This document shows, piece by piece, positions 7,892 to 15,149 of a stretch of 50,753 nucleotides of DNA. Every line of letters starts with the position of its first letter. The stretch's first letter is position 1. The notes below the pieces were generated by a model, which was given only the letters and a program-made list of their open reading frames with translations, did not search any database and was not told the origin of the DNA. A program made the translations under genes and the position numbers. Source of the DNA: JAGBWK01 sp964544595 (GTDB lineage: Bacteria; Bacteroidota; Bacteroidia; Bacteroidales; Muribaculaceae); NCBI GenBank assembly GCA_964544595.1, contig CAZJBM010000022.1, forward strand, positions 1-50,753. The letters are read 5' to 3'.

Positions 7892-9048
7892 AACTTATCG
7901 GGGGCTTTATACTTGTCGCGTAATGAATTAAGGACACGGTCAACGTCGGCAAGCGAATGGGCGGCAGAGAGGCTGAAGCGAAGTCGCTCGGTGGAGGGAG
8001 GCACGGTAGGGGTGCGAATCGGTAGCACCTTAATGCCGTCGGCGCGCAAGGCTGTCGAAAGGCTTAAAGTGTCGGTCGCGTTTCCGATTATAAACGGCTG
8101 TATCGCAGTGTCGGAGCCTTGATGAAATTTGCTGTTTGGCGATAACTGGCCGAGGCCTGCTTTCATGGCTTTGGCGAGGCTCTTGAGGTGTGTTCGCTCG
8201 CTGTCCATTCCTATCAGGCGGCGAACGACGAAGTCGGTCCAGGCGACTGAGACGGGAGGGAGAGCGGTGGAGAAGATAAGGCTGCGCGATTTGTTGACGA
8301 GATACTCTTTCAAGGGGGTGTTTACGATTGCAAATGCGCCTTGCGACGCCGCGGCTTTACCAAAAGTGCCTACCACGATGTCTACCATATCGGGGTCGGC
8401 AGATGCGGCTGTCAATCCGAGCCCCGAAGGGCCTTCGCAGCCAAAGGCATGGGCCTCGTCAACATAAAGAATCACTTTATCGTTGTGCTTCTTAATGTCA
8501 ATGAGTGAATTGATTGAAGCGCAATCCCCATCCATGCTATAGACGCTCTCCACTATTACGAGTATTGAGTCGTAATCATTGCCGCGCTCTTCGATGAGAC
8601 GTTGTAAATGGTGGTAATCGTTGTGGTGAAATCGGGTAAAATCACATTTTGAGAGCATTATGCCGTCGATAATGCTCGCGTGCGCGAGTCGATCGGCGAG
8701 AATGAGCGTTTTCTTGTCGGCGATGGCCGCAACGATGCCCGTGTTGGCGTGGTAGCCGCTGTTGAACAGCAGCGCCGGGCGATGGTAGAGTTCGCTTAAG
8801 AGCGACTCAAGTTTCAGGTATGGGGTCTGGTTTCCGGCGAGAAGTCGCGATGCGGATGAGGTTAGCGCCAATTCGTTTGCCGGGGTTGTGCTCAGAAATT
8901 CGTTCTGCCAGTCGGCGCGGGTGGCGATACCCATGTAGTCGTTGGCGGTGAAATCGATGAAGCCGGGGTGGTCGGCTCCGGGTATCGAGCGTAGATTCCC
9001 GGTGCGCTCAAGTTGAGACAGATTGCTTGCTATTTTGTCGTAAAGCAT
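7888..9048 (-). CDS. bioF: 8-amino-7-oxononanoate synthase BioF
   Basis: This 386-residue PLP enzyme of the alpha-oxoamine synthase family condenses pimeloyl-ACP (or CoA) with L-alanine. Visible motifs: FTANDYMGIA near residue 33, NSGYHANTG (about 97), VESVYSMDGD, YVDEAHAFG with the PLP-binding Asp/His, and GTFGKAAASQGAF with the Schiff-base lysine. The similar fold at 46904-48091 is the serine palmitoyltransferase; genetic context separates the two. The gene starts 3 bp after the bioA stop and its stop overlaps the bioG/bioC start. Confidence 0.93.
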   Translation of the reverse strand: MLYDKIASNLSQLERTGNLRSIPGADHPGFIDFTANDYMGIATRADWQNEFLSTTPANELALTSSASRLLAGNQTPYLKLESLLSELYHRPALLFNSGYHANTGIVAAIADKKTLILADRLAHASIIDGIMLSKCDFTRFHHNDYHHLQRLIEERGNDYDSILVIVESVYSMDGDCASINSLIDIKKHNDKVILYVDEAHAFGCEGPSGLGLTAASADPDMVDIVVGTFGKAAASQGAFAIVNTPLKEYLVNKSRSLIFSTALPPVSVAWTDFVVRRLIGMDSERTHLKSLAKAMKAGLGQLSPNSKFHQGSDTAIQPFIIGNATDTLSLSTALRADGIKVLPIRTPTVPPSTERLRFSLSAAHSLADVDRVLNSLRDKYKAPDKL

Positions 9049-9051
9049 CGG

Positions 9052-10353
9052 TTAAAAGCAAGTTTTGAGGATGTCGATAGTTCGGCGTACAAGGGTGCGG
9101 AGGTCGTCGTCTGAGATAACGTATGGGGGCATCACGTAGACACATTTGCCGAATGGGCGCACCCATATCCCCTGCTCGACGCATTTGCGCTGGAAGTCGC
9201 CGAGATCGACGGGGGTTTTGGTCTGAATGACTCCGATAGAGCCTATCGTGCGTATATCCTCCACGCAGCCAAGCGTTTCGGCGGCCTTGATTTCCTCGGC
9301 GATAATCTTGTGGATATGTTCGACGCGGGCCTCCATGTCCTGCGATTTCAGGAGTTTAAGGGAGGCGATGGCCACGGCGCAAGCCAAGGGGTTGGCCATG
9401 AATGTCGGGCCGTGCATCATTACGCCGGCTTCGCCGCGCGAGATGGTGTCGGCCACCTCTTGGGTTGTGAGCACCGCGCTCATGGTCATGTATCCCGCTG
9501 TCAAGCCTTTGCCTATGGTCATGATGTCGGGCGTCACACCGCACCATTCCCAGGCGAAGAACTTGCCGGTGCGCCAAAATCCTGTCGCTATCTCGTCGAA
9601 TATCAGGTAGATGCCATATTCATCGCATAGTTTGCGCGCTTCGCGGAGATACTGTGGATGATAAAACCACATCCCTCCGGCGCCTTGCACTACCGGCTCC
9701 AGAATCAATGCCGCAATTTCGTCGGAATGATCCTGAAGCACTTTTTTAAGCGGCTCAATATCAGCGCTATCCCATTGGCCGTCGAAGCGGCTTCTGGGCT
9801 GAGGCACGAAGAAGCGTATAGGCAAAGCAGAGCCGAAGGCGCCATGCATACCTGTCACCGGGTCACATACGCTCATGGCGTTCCATGTGTCGCCGTGGTA
9901 GCCGTTGCGGATGGTTACGAAGTTGGTCTTCTTGTGGTCGCCCGATTTTGAAATGGCGGCTTGCACGGCCATTTTCATCGCTACTTCAACCGCTACCGAG
10001 CCCGAATCGGCGTAGAAGATATTATGCATATTGGGCGGCGCTACCTCCAGCAGCATCTTCCCTAACTCTATGGCTGGCTGGTGGGTAAAGCCGCCGAACA
10101 TCACGTGCGACATCTTGTCGATTTGGCTCTTTACGGCCTCGTTGATAGTGGGGTTATTGTAGCCGTGGATCACGCACCACCACGACGACATGCCGTCGAT
10201 AAGCTCGGTGCCATCCGCGAGGCGTATGTGCGCTCCGCTCGCCGAATCTACCTTGTAGGTCGGGAGCGGATTGAGCGTTGAGGTGTAGGGGTGCCAAAGG
10301 TGTTCGCGGTCCCATGCGTCGCAAATCATATCGTTGTTTATAGCCTTTTCCAT
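9052..10353 (-). CDS. bioA: Adenosylmethionine-8-amino-7-oxononanoate aminotransferase BioA
   Basis: This 433-residue class III aminotransferase makes 7,8-diaminopelargonate, with S-adenosylmethionine as usual amino donor. It begins with the BioA-specific stretch WDREHLWHPYTSTLNPLP and has DGMSSWWCVIHGYNNP. FDEIATGFWRTG carries the PLP-binding Asp and the lysine is in TIGKGLTAGYM. It is the first gene of the operon bioA-bioF-bioG/bioC-bioD, which lacks bioB; biotin synthase must be encoded elsewhere. A consensus promoter ends about 25 bp upstream. Confidence 0.95.
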   Translation of the reverse strand: MEKAINNDMICDAWDREHLWHPYTSTLNPLPTYKVDSASGAHIRLADGTELIDGMSSWWCVIHGYNNPTINEAVKSQIDKMSHVMFGGFTHQPAIELGKMLLEVAPPNMHNIFYADSGSVAVEVAMKMAVQAAISKSGDHKKTNFVTIRNGYHGDTWNAMSVCDPVTGMHGAFGSALPIRFFVPQPRSRFDGQWDSADIEPLKKVLQDHSDEIAALILEPVVQGAGGMWFYHPQYLREARKLCDEYGIYLIFDEIATGFWRTGKFFAWEWCGVTPDIMTIGKGLTAGYMTMSAVLTTQEVADTISRGEAGVMMHGPTFMANPLACAVAIASLKLLKSQDMEARVEHIHKIIAEEIKAAETLGCVEDIRTIGSIGVIQTKTPVDLGDFQRKCVEQGIWVRPFGKCVYVMPPYVISDDDLRTLVRRTIDILKTCF

Positions 10354-10377
10354 TGCTCGATCGGGTTTTCAAACTCG

Positions 10378-10409
10378 CAAAAATACAAAGATTTCGTCAA
10401 ACGCGCAAA
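10378..10409 (-). promoter_or_regulatory. Promoter of the biotin operon
   Basis: On the minus strand TTTG (CAAA at 10406-10409) is followed by exactly 20 nt and TATTTTTG (10385-10378) then C. This is a full match to the Bacteroidetes -33/-7 consensus. The transcript should start near 10371, giving a leader under 20 nt, so a biotin-sensing leader RNA is unlikely. The MITE's target duplication starts at 10412, 2 bp beyond the -33 box. Confidence 0.75.
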
Positions 10410-10414
10410 ATTAA

Positions 10415-10596
10415 GAGCCAGTCCCATAAAATATGTTAACGCTGAGGTCGCATATCCCGGAGGGATTTTGGAGGCGACGGGAGGGAGCAATGCCGTCGCA
10501 TTGTGACCGAGCGACGGCTTCAAAAGCGCCCGAGAGATGCGAAACGGAGGTAATGGCTGACCGCCTCAGCTTTAACAGGTTTTATGGGACAGGCTC
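10415..10596 (+). mobile_element. 182-bp MITE of the IS5-type family, TAA target duplication
   Basis: The element starts GAGCCAGTCCCATAAAA and ends TTTTATGGGACAGGCTC, an inverted pair with one mismatch near the tip, flanked by TAA (10412-10414 and 10597-10599). About 147 bp of its left side match the left end of the IS remnant at 48778, and its last about 35 bp match the right end of that remnant. It is therefore an internal-deletion derivative that kept both ends and lost the transposase. Internal small inverted repeats (GCAATGC/GCATTGT, CCGTCGC/GCGACGG) could fold if transcribed. Confidence 0.88.
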
Positions 10597-10698
10597 TAAG
10601 AGCCGGTCTGACAATAAATGTCATCGCCTATGGGCTGCTTAAAGGTTAAAAACTCATAAACATGGGGCTGCGTTGATGATTATGTCGCCGATTTTTCG

Positions 10699-10706
10699 TA
10701 ATTTTG
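10699..10706 (+). promoter_or_regulatory. -7 box upstream of the clostripain-like gene
   Basis: TAATTTTGC fits TAnnTTTGY and lies 25 bp before the ATG at 10731. No clear TTTG at the proper spacing was found; the upstream sequence comes from the DNA between the MITE and the gene. Confidence 0.5.
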
Positions 10707-10730
10707 CATATAAAATTAAGTCAAAACTAA

Positions 10731-11888
10731 ATGAAACAACTTTTTAAAATCATATTTCTATTACCCCTCTTGGCTTTCGCGGCTTGCGACAGCAACGATG
10801 AGCCGGCGCCCGCAGCGAGCACCCCGCGAACGGTGCTCGTCTATATGGCCTCCAACAATAGCCTTAGCGGCTATGACGCCTACGACATCGCCGAGATGCA
10901 AGTCGCCGCGCAGGCCGGAGATTTGGGCGACTCGCGGTTACTGATCTACCACCATGGCCGCTCCGGCAGCCCGATGCTTAAGGAGGTGATGTCCGACGGT
11001 AGCATCAAGACTTTAAAAGTTTATGGCAGAGACACTTTGTCGGTAGACTCTAAACGTATGCTTCAAGCTATATCCGACGCTAAGAGGATTGCTCCGGCCG
11101 ATAACTACGGGCTTATTCTCTGGAGCCACGGACAAGGTTGGCTGCAGAACGGCATTGAGGATGACTTGGCGGCGAAGCGGAGCGAGGCGTCGACAATGTC
11201 GTTTGGAAGCGACGGGTCGAGCAAAATGAATGTTACCACTCTCGCTGCTACGCTTGAAGGACAGGGATTTGACTATGTCTACTTCGACTGCTGCTTTATG
11301 ATGGGCATCGAAGTTGTCTACCAGATGCGCAACGTGGCTAAGACTATTGTCGGTAGTGTCAACGAGTTGCCCGCCGACGGTATGCCCTACAATCTCAACC
11401 TTCGCTATTTGATGCCCGCCACGCCCGATCTTGAGGCGGCGGCGAAAACAACTTTTAATTTATACGACGGCTATACGGGGTCGGCGCGAACTTGCGCGAT
11501 GTCGGTGGTCGATACCTCCCAACTCAACAACCTGGCAGTCGCCACCCGCGAGATATTCCAATCCGATACCCCACTCCCCGCCGATTTTACGCCGCAGGAA
11601 TTCATGATGCGCAATCTCTATGTCGGAGGCCAATGCTATATCTTTGATCTCGGGCAATATGTTGAGGCTAAGTCGCCCGATGCCGAGACTTTCAAGCGGT
11701 GGGAGCAGTCGCTCGCGAAAGCTGTCACCTACGCCGAGACCACCCCGATGATATGGAACAACATCGAAGTGAAGCATTATTGCGGCTTGTCGACGTTTAT
11801 TCTTAAATCAGATGACAGCGCTGATTTCAACAATTACAAGGATCTCGACTGGTATCGCGACGTGGCCCGCTACGCTGTGTCGAAATAA
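10731..11888 (+). CDS. Clostripain-like (C11) cysteine peptidase lipoprotein
   Basis: This 385-residue protein has a lipoprotein signal peptide (lipobox AFAAC, Cys19), so it is membrane-anchored and probably surface or periplasmic. The peptidase C11 domain fills the rest: RTVLVYMASNNSLS opens it, the catalytic His is in LILWSHGQGWL (about residue 139), and the catalytic Cys in YFDCCFMMGIEV (about 187), followed by GSVNELPADGMPYN. C11 enzymes usually cut after Arg or Lys and mature by self-cleavage. It runs with the MscS gene 11 bp downstream, so the two may be co-transcribed. Confidence 0.9.
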   Translation: MKQLFKIIFLLPLLAFAACDSNDEPAPAASTPRTVLVYMASNNSLSGYDAYDIAEMQVAAQAGDLGDSRLLIYHHGRSGSPMLKEVMSDGSIKTLKVYGRDTLSVDSKRMLQAISDAKRIAPADNYGLILWSHGQGWLQNGIEDDLAAKRSEASTMSFGSDGSSKMNVTTLAATLEGQGFDYVYFDCCFMMGIEVVYQMRNVAKTIVGSVNELPADGMPYNLNLRYLMPATPDLEAAAKTTFNLYDGYTGSARTCAMSVVDTSQLNNLAVATREIFQSDTPLPADFTPQEFMMRNLYVGGQCYIFDLGQYVEAKSPDAETFKRWEQSLAKAVTYAETTPMIWNNIEVKHYCGLSTFILKSDDSADFNNYKDLDWYRDVARYAVSK

Positions 11889-11899
11889 AATATTGAATT

Positions 11900-13048
11900 A
11901 TGCTGCTTAACCAGACCGAAATTGTAGACGTGCTCACGGCCAACGCAAAGTCGCCCGTAGAGCTGCCCGACACTATCAAGCCGGGCACGGCGGTTCTCAA
12001 AGAGGGTATCGCCGAGCTAAAGGAGCTGTCGCTTCAGGATTTCCTGAACGACATCACTCGTATGCTCGTTGAATTCGCCATTAACGTTACGATAGCCATT
12101 CTGGTGTTCTATGCGGGCAAATTCATCATTAAGCGTATCTACAATATCGTAGGGTCGATAATGGTGCGCCGTAAGGTGGATAACTCTCTTGCCACCTTCG
12201 TGTTGAGCTTTATCAATATTATTCTCTACTTCATACTTATCGTCACCGTGATAGGTATTCTCGGAGTGGAGACCTCCTCGTTCCTCGCGATTTTCGCCTC
12301 GGCGGGCGTCGCCATCGGTATGGCCCTGAGCGGCACTCTCCAAAATTTCGCCGGCGGTGTTCTTCTCCTTTTGCTTAAGCCTTATAAGGTGGGCGATTAC
12401 GTTGAGGCGCAAGGCTTTGCCGGCACCGTTAGGGAGATACAGATATTCCATACGTTGATCACAACCTACGATAATAAATCGATACTCATACCTAACGGCC
12501 CCCTTTCGACATCGAGTATCAACAACTGGTCGCGCGAGTCGGTGCGCCGCGTCACGTGGCAAGTCAGCATTTCCTACGGCGATAGCGTGGATAAGGCCCG
12601 CGAGGCTATTTTGGCGATGTTTGCCGACGACCCCCGCATTATAATGGATTACGTCGACAAAGATGGCGACGGCTACGACGACAATACAGGCGAACTCATC
12701 CCCGACGCCCACCGCGTGGAGCCTGTCAAGGCCGAGGAGCCTGTCGCTCCGAGCGGTTTCTGGAGCCGTGTCTTCGGTCATCATAAGAAGGTGAAATCGG
12801 CGATTGAGACTTACAAAGAGGGCCAGGAGGATACCTTGAAGTCGTTGCGCCCTAAAGTTACCGCCGCTCCCGCTGTGCTGGTCGACAAACTCGACGATTC
12901 GAGCGTTAACCTGTCGGTGCGCGCGTGGGTTAAGACAGGCGACTACTGGAGCGTTTACTACGACTACAACGAGCGCATATATCGCGATCTCCCCGCGGCC
13001 GGGGTCACATTCCCGTTCCCGCAGCTCGACGTTCATCTTGCCAAATAA
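11900..13048 (+). CDS. MscS-family mechanosensitive channel with C-terminal insert
   Basis: This 382-residue inner-membrane protein has the three-helix MscS core (about residues 45-155). Its pore-lining TM3 holds the Gly/Ala-rich AIFASAGVAIGMALSGTLQN, and the beta domain follows (KVGDYVEAQGFAGTV, LIPNGPLSTSSINNWS). It relieves turgor under hypo-osmotic shock. Family members of this type are usually about 270-300 residues. The extra length is a hydrophilic insert of about 70 residues (about 250-320) in the C-terminal alpha/beta domain. It contains the acidic DKDGDGYDD (253-261), which resembles a calcium-binding loop. After the insert the normal end resumes (SSVNLSVRAWV). The function of the insert is unknown. 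Confidence 0.92.
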   Translation: MLLNQTEIVDVLTANAKSPVELPDTIKPGTAVLKEGIAELKELSLQDFLNDITRMLVEFAINVTIAILVFYAGKFIIKRIYNIVGSIMVRRKVDNSLATFVLSFINIILYFILIVTVIGILGVETSSFLAIFASAGVAIGMALSGTLQNFAGGVLLLLLKPYKVGDYVEAQGFAGTVREIQIFHTLITTYDNKSILIPNGPLSTSSINNWSRESVRRVTWQVSISYGDSVDKAREAILAMFADDPRIIMDYVDKDGDGYDDNTGELIPDAHRVEPVKAEEPVAPSGFWSRVFGHHKKVKSAIETYKEGQEDTLKSLRPKVTAAPAVLVDKLDDSSVNLSVRAWVKTGDYWSVYYDYNERIYRDLPAAGVTFPFPQLDVHLAK

Positions 13049-13147
13049 TCTCCCTCGGGCCATAGCGACGGTTCCCTCCCCTGAAATCAGCATAAAAATA
13101 TTGAAAAAATATTCGCTATGCAGGGGTGAAATCCCAACTATTTTTCC

Positions 13148-13155
13148 TAAATTTG
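13148..13155 (+). promoter_or_regulatory. -7 box for recJ
   Basis: TAAATTTGT matches TAnnTTTGY. A start near 13163 would give recJ a leader of about 150 nt containing the hairpin at 13241-13264. Confidence 0.5.
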
Positions 13156-13240
13156 TAAGCAAATAACCCTACTCGGCTCTCCTCCGGGGCGTTTTGCCGC
13201 TGTAAATGCGGGTAAGCGTCTCGGTTTAAGGCGTTTAGTT

Positions 13241-13264
13241 TGACGAACGCCTTCGGGCGTGTCA
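13241..13264 (+). promoter_or_regulatory. UUCG-capped hairpin in the recJ leader
   Basis: TGAC-GA-ACGCC-TTCG-GGCGT-GTCA forms a 9-bp hairpin with a 2-nt bulge and the very stable UUCG tetraloop. No T-run follows, so it is not an ordinary terminator. It lies about 50 nt before the recJ start and may affect stability or translation of the mRNA. Confidence 0.4.
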
Positions 13265-13313
13265 GATACCAATATGACGCGCCGGCCCCTTCGATAATAA
13301 AAAAACAACATAA

Positions 13314-15044
13314 ATGATAAGTAAATGGAATTACTTACCCCTAACATCCGAACAGAAAAAATCAGCGGAGGCCTTAGCCCGGCGCTATGGCGATACCCCT
13401 GCTATTTGTGAGCTGCTTGTGCAGAGGGGCGTTGAGACCGTCGAGGAGGCTGAGAAGTTTTTCAATCCTTCGCTCGACGATTTGCTCGACCCTTTCCTCA
13501 TGCCGCAAATGGATCTGGCTGTTAGCAGGCTTAACCAAGCCATGGGTTCAAAGGAAAAAATCATGGTCTACGGAGACTACGACGTTGACGGTACAACGGC
13601 TGTTTCGCTCGTCTATAAGTATCTCCAGAACTTCTATTCCTCAATCGAATACTATATCCCCACGCGCTACGACGACGGATATGGCATATCAAAGCGCGTG
13701 ATCGACGAGTTCGCTCAGAAAGACGTTAAGCTCGTCATAATACTCGACTGCGGCATCAAGGCTATTGAGGAAATCAAATACGCCAAGTCGCTCGGTATCG
13801 ACTTTATCATCTGCGACCACCACGTCCCCGACGACGAATTGCCCCCGGCCGCCGCTATCCTCAACCCTAAGCTTGAGGACTCCACTTATCCGTTCCCCCA
13901 TTTGTCGGGTTGCGGTGTCGGCTACAAGTTCATGCAGGCATTCTCGATCTCTAACGGCATTGACCAGATTGACCTTCAGGGGCTTCTCGACCTCGTTGCC
14001 GTGAGCGTCGCCGCCGACATAGTGCCGATCACCGGCGAAAACCGTATAATGACCTATCATGGCCTGCGACGACTCAACTCCAATCCCAACATGGGCTTGC
14101 GCGCGATAATGCGTATATGCAATCTGAGCGGGCGCGAAATCACTATCTCCGACGTTATCTTCAAGATTGGGCCGCGCATCAACGCTTCCGGGCGTATGCA
14201 GAGCGGGCAGGAGGCGGTGGATTTGCTCGTTGCCCGAGACATCAACGACGCGTTTGAGAAGGCCAAGGCCATCGACCAATACAATAAAGACCGCAAAGAG
14301 CTCGACAAGCGCATTACCGAAGAAGCGAGCGCCATTCTCTCTGAGCGCGACGAGATCCACTCGTCGAAGCGATCGATAGTGATATACAATAAAAATTGGC
14401 ACCGAGGCATTATCGGCATCGTGGCTTCGCGGTTGACCGAGCTTTATTATAAGCCGGCGGTGGTGTTGACGCAGTCCAACGGACTCGCCACCGGCTCCTC
14501 GCGCTCAGTGCAGGGCTTCGACATCTATGCCGCAGTTGACTCATGCCGCGACATGCTGGAGAATTTCGGTGGACACACCTATGCCGTCGGCCTTTCGCTG
14601 AAGGAGGAGAACATTCCGGAGTTCACTCGCCGCTTTGAGGAATTTGTGGCGGCTAATATCACGCAGTCGCAGCTCACCCCTGTCACTGATATCGATGCCT
14701 TTATCTGCTTTGCCGACATATCTCATCAGCTTACGTCTTTGCTCAAGAAGTTCAATCCGTTTGGCCCCGGCAATCAGAAACCGGTTTTCTGCACGCAGGG
14801 CGTGACCGATTTCGGTACAAGTAAGCTCGTAGGCCGTAAACTGGAGCACATAAAGCTCGAAATGGTCGACGAGACTTCGGGCAAAGTGTTTAACGGCATT
14901 GCGTTTAACATGGCCGAATACTTCGACCGCATCCATGCCGGCGAGCCTTTCGACATAGTCTATACCATGGAGGAGAATAAGCATCGCAATGCCCCGGCCC
15001 AGCTTCAGCTTCTTATTAAAGAAATCCACCTACGCGACAAGTGA
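13314..15044 (+). CDS. recJ: Single-stranded-DNA-specific exonuclease RecJ
   Basis: This 576-residue protein is a 5'-3' ssDNA exonuclease of the DHH superfamily acting in recombination and base-excision/mismatch repair. Motifs in order: VYGDYDVDGTTAVSLVY (motif I, about residue 85), DCGIKA (II), ICDHHVPDD (DHH, III) and AADIVPITGENR (IV). GRMQSGQEAVDLL follows, then the DHHA1 domain with GGHTYAVGLSL. The C-terminal OB-like part closes at normal length. recQ follows about 100 bp downstream; RecQ and RecJ act together at stalled forks in other bacteria. Confidence 0.95.
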   Translation: MISKWNYLPLTSEQKKSAEALARRYGDTPAICELLVQRGVETVEEAEKFFNPSLDDLLDPFLMPQMDLAVSRLNQAMGSKEKIMVYGDYDVDGTTAVSLVYKYLQNFYSSIEYYIPTRYDDGYGISKRVIDEFAQKDVKLVIILDCGIKAIEEIKYAKSLGIDFIICDHHVPDDELPPAAAILNPKLEDSTYPFPHLSGCGVGYKFMQAFSISNGIDQIDLQGLLDLVAVSVAADIVPITGENRIMTYHGLRRLNSNPNMGLRAIMRICNLSGREITISDVIFKIGPRINASGRMQSGQEAVDLLVARDINDAFEKAKAIDQYNKDRKELDKRITEEASAILSERDEIHSSKRSIVIYNKNWHRGIIGIVASRLTELYYKPAVVLTQSNGLATGSSRSVQGFDIYAAVDSCRDMLENFGGHTYAVGLSLKEENIPEFTRRFEEFVAANITQSQLTPVTDIDAFICFADISHQLTSLLKKFNPFGPGNQKPVFCTQGVTDFGTSKLVGRKLEHIKLEMVDETSGKVFNGIAFNMAEYFDRIHAGEPFDIVYTMEENKHRNAPAQLQLLIKEIHLRDK

Positions 15045-15149
15045 CCCCAGCCTCGCGACGCGAGTGTCGGCTCTCGGCTCTCGGTTGCTGTTGTCATTCC
15101 CGATGGTAAAACGGGCTGATACCGGGCCTTCGCTGTCGCTATAAAGAGA

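Noticed and set aside
10597..10640. GAGCCGGTCTGACAATAAA right after the MITE as a second nested terminal repeat
   Set aside because: Only the first few bases match the family end, and no partner repeat or duplication follows.
10433..10642. Short open frame through the MITE starting MLTLRSHIPEGFW, also present in the IS remnant near 48750-48950
   Set aside because: The frame is shared because the DNA is the same repeat. It has no good start context, ends differently in each copy, and resembles no transposase part.
12017..13162. 381-codon open frame antisense to the MscS channel
   Set aside because: No recognisable domain, low-complexity composition typical of an antisense frame, and the sense gene is certain.
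15045..15149. Short direct repeats (TCGGCTCTCGGCTCTCGG) between recJ and recQ as a CRISPR-like or VNTR array
   Set aside because: Only two to three units of 7-8 bp with no spacers; too little to support a repeat feature.
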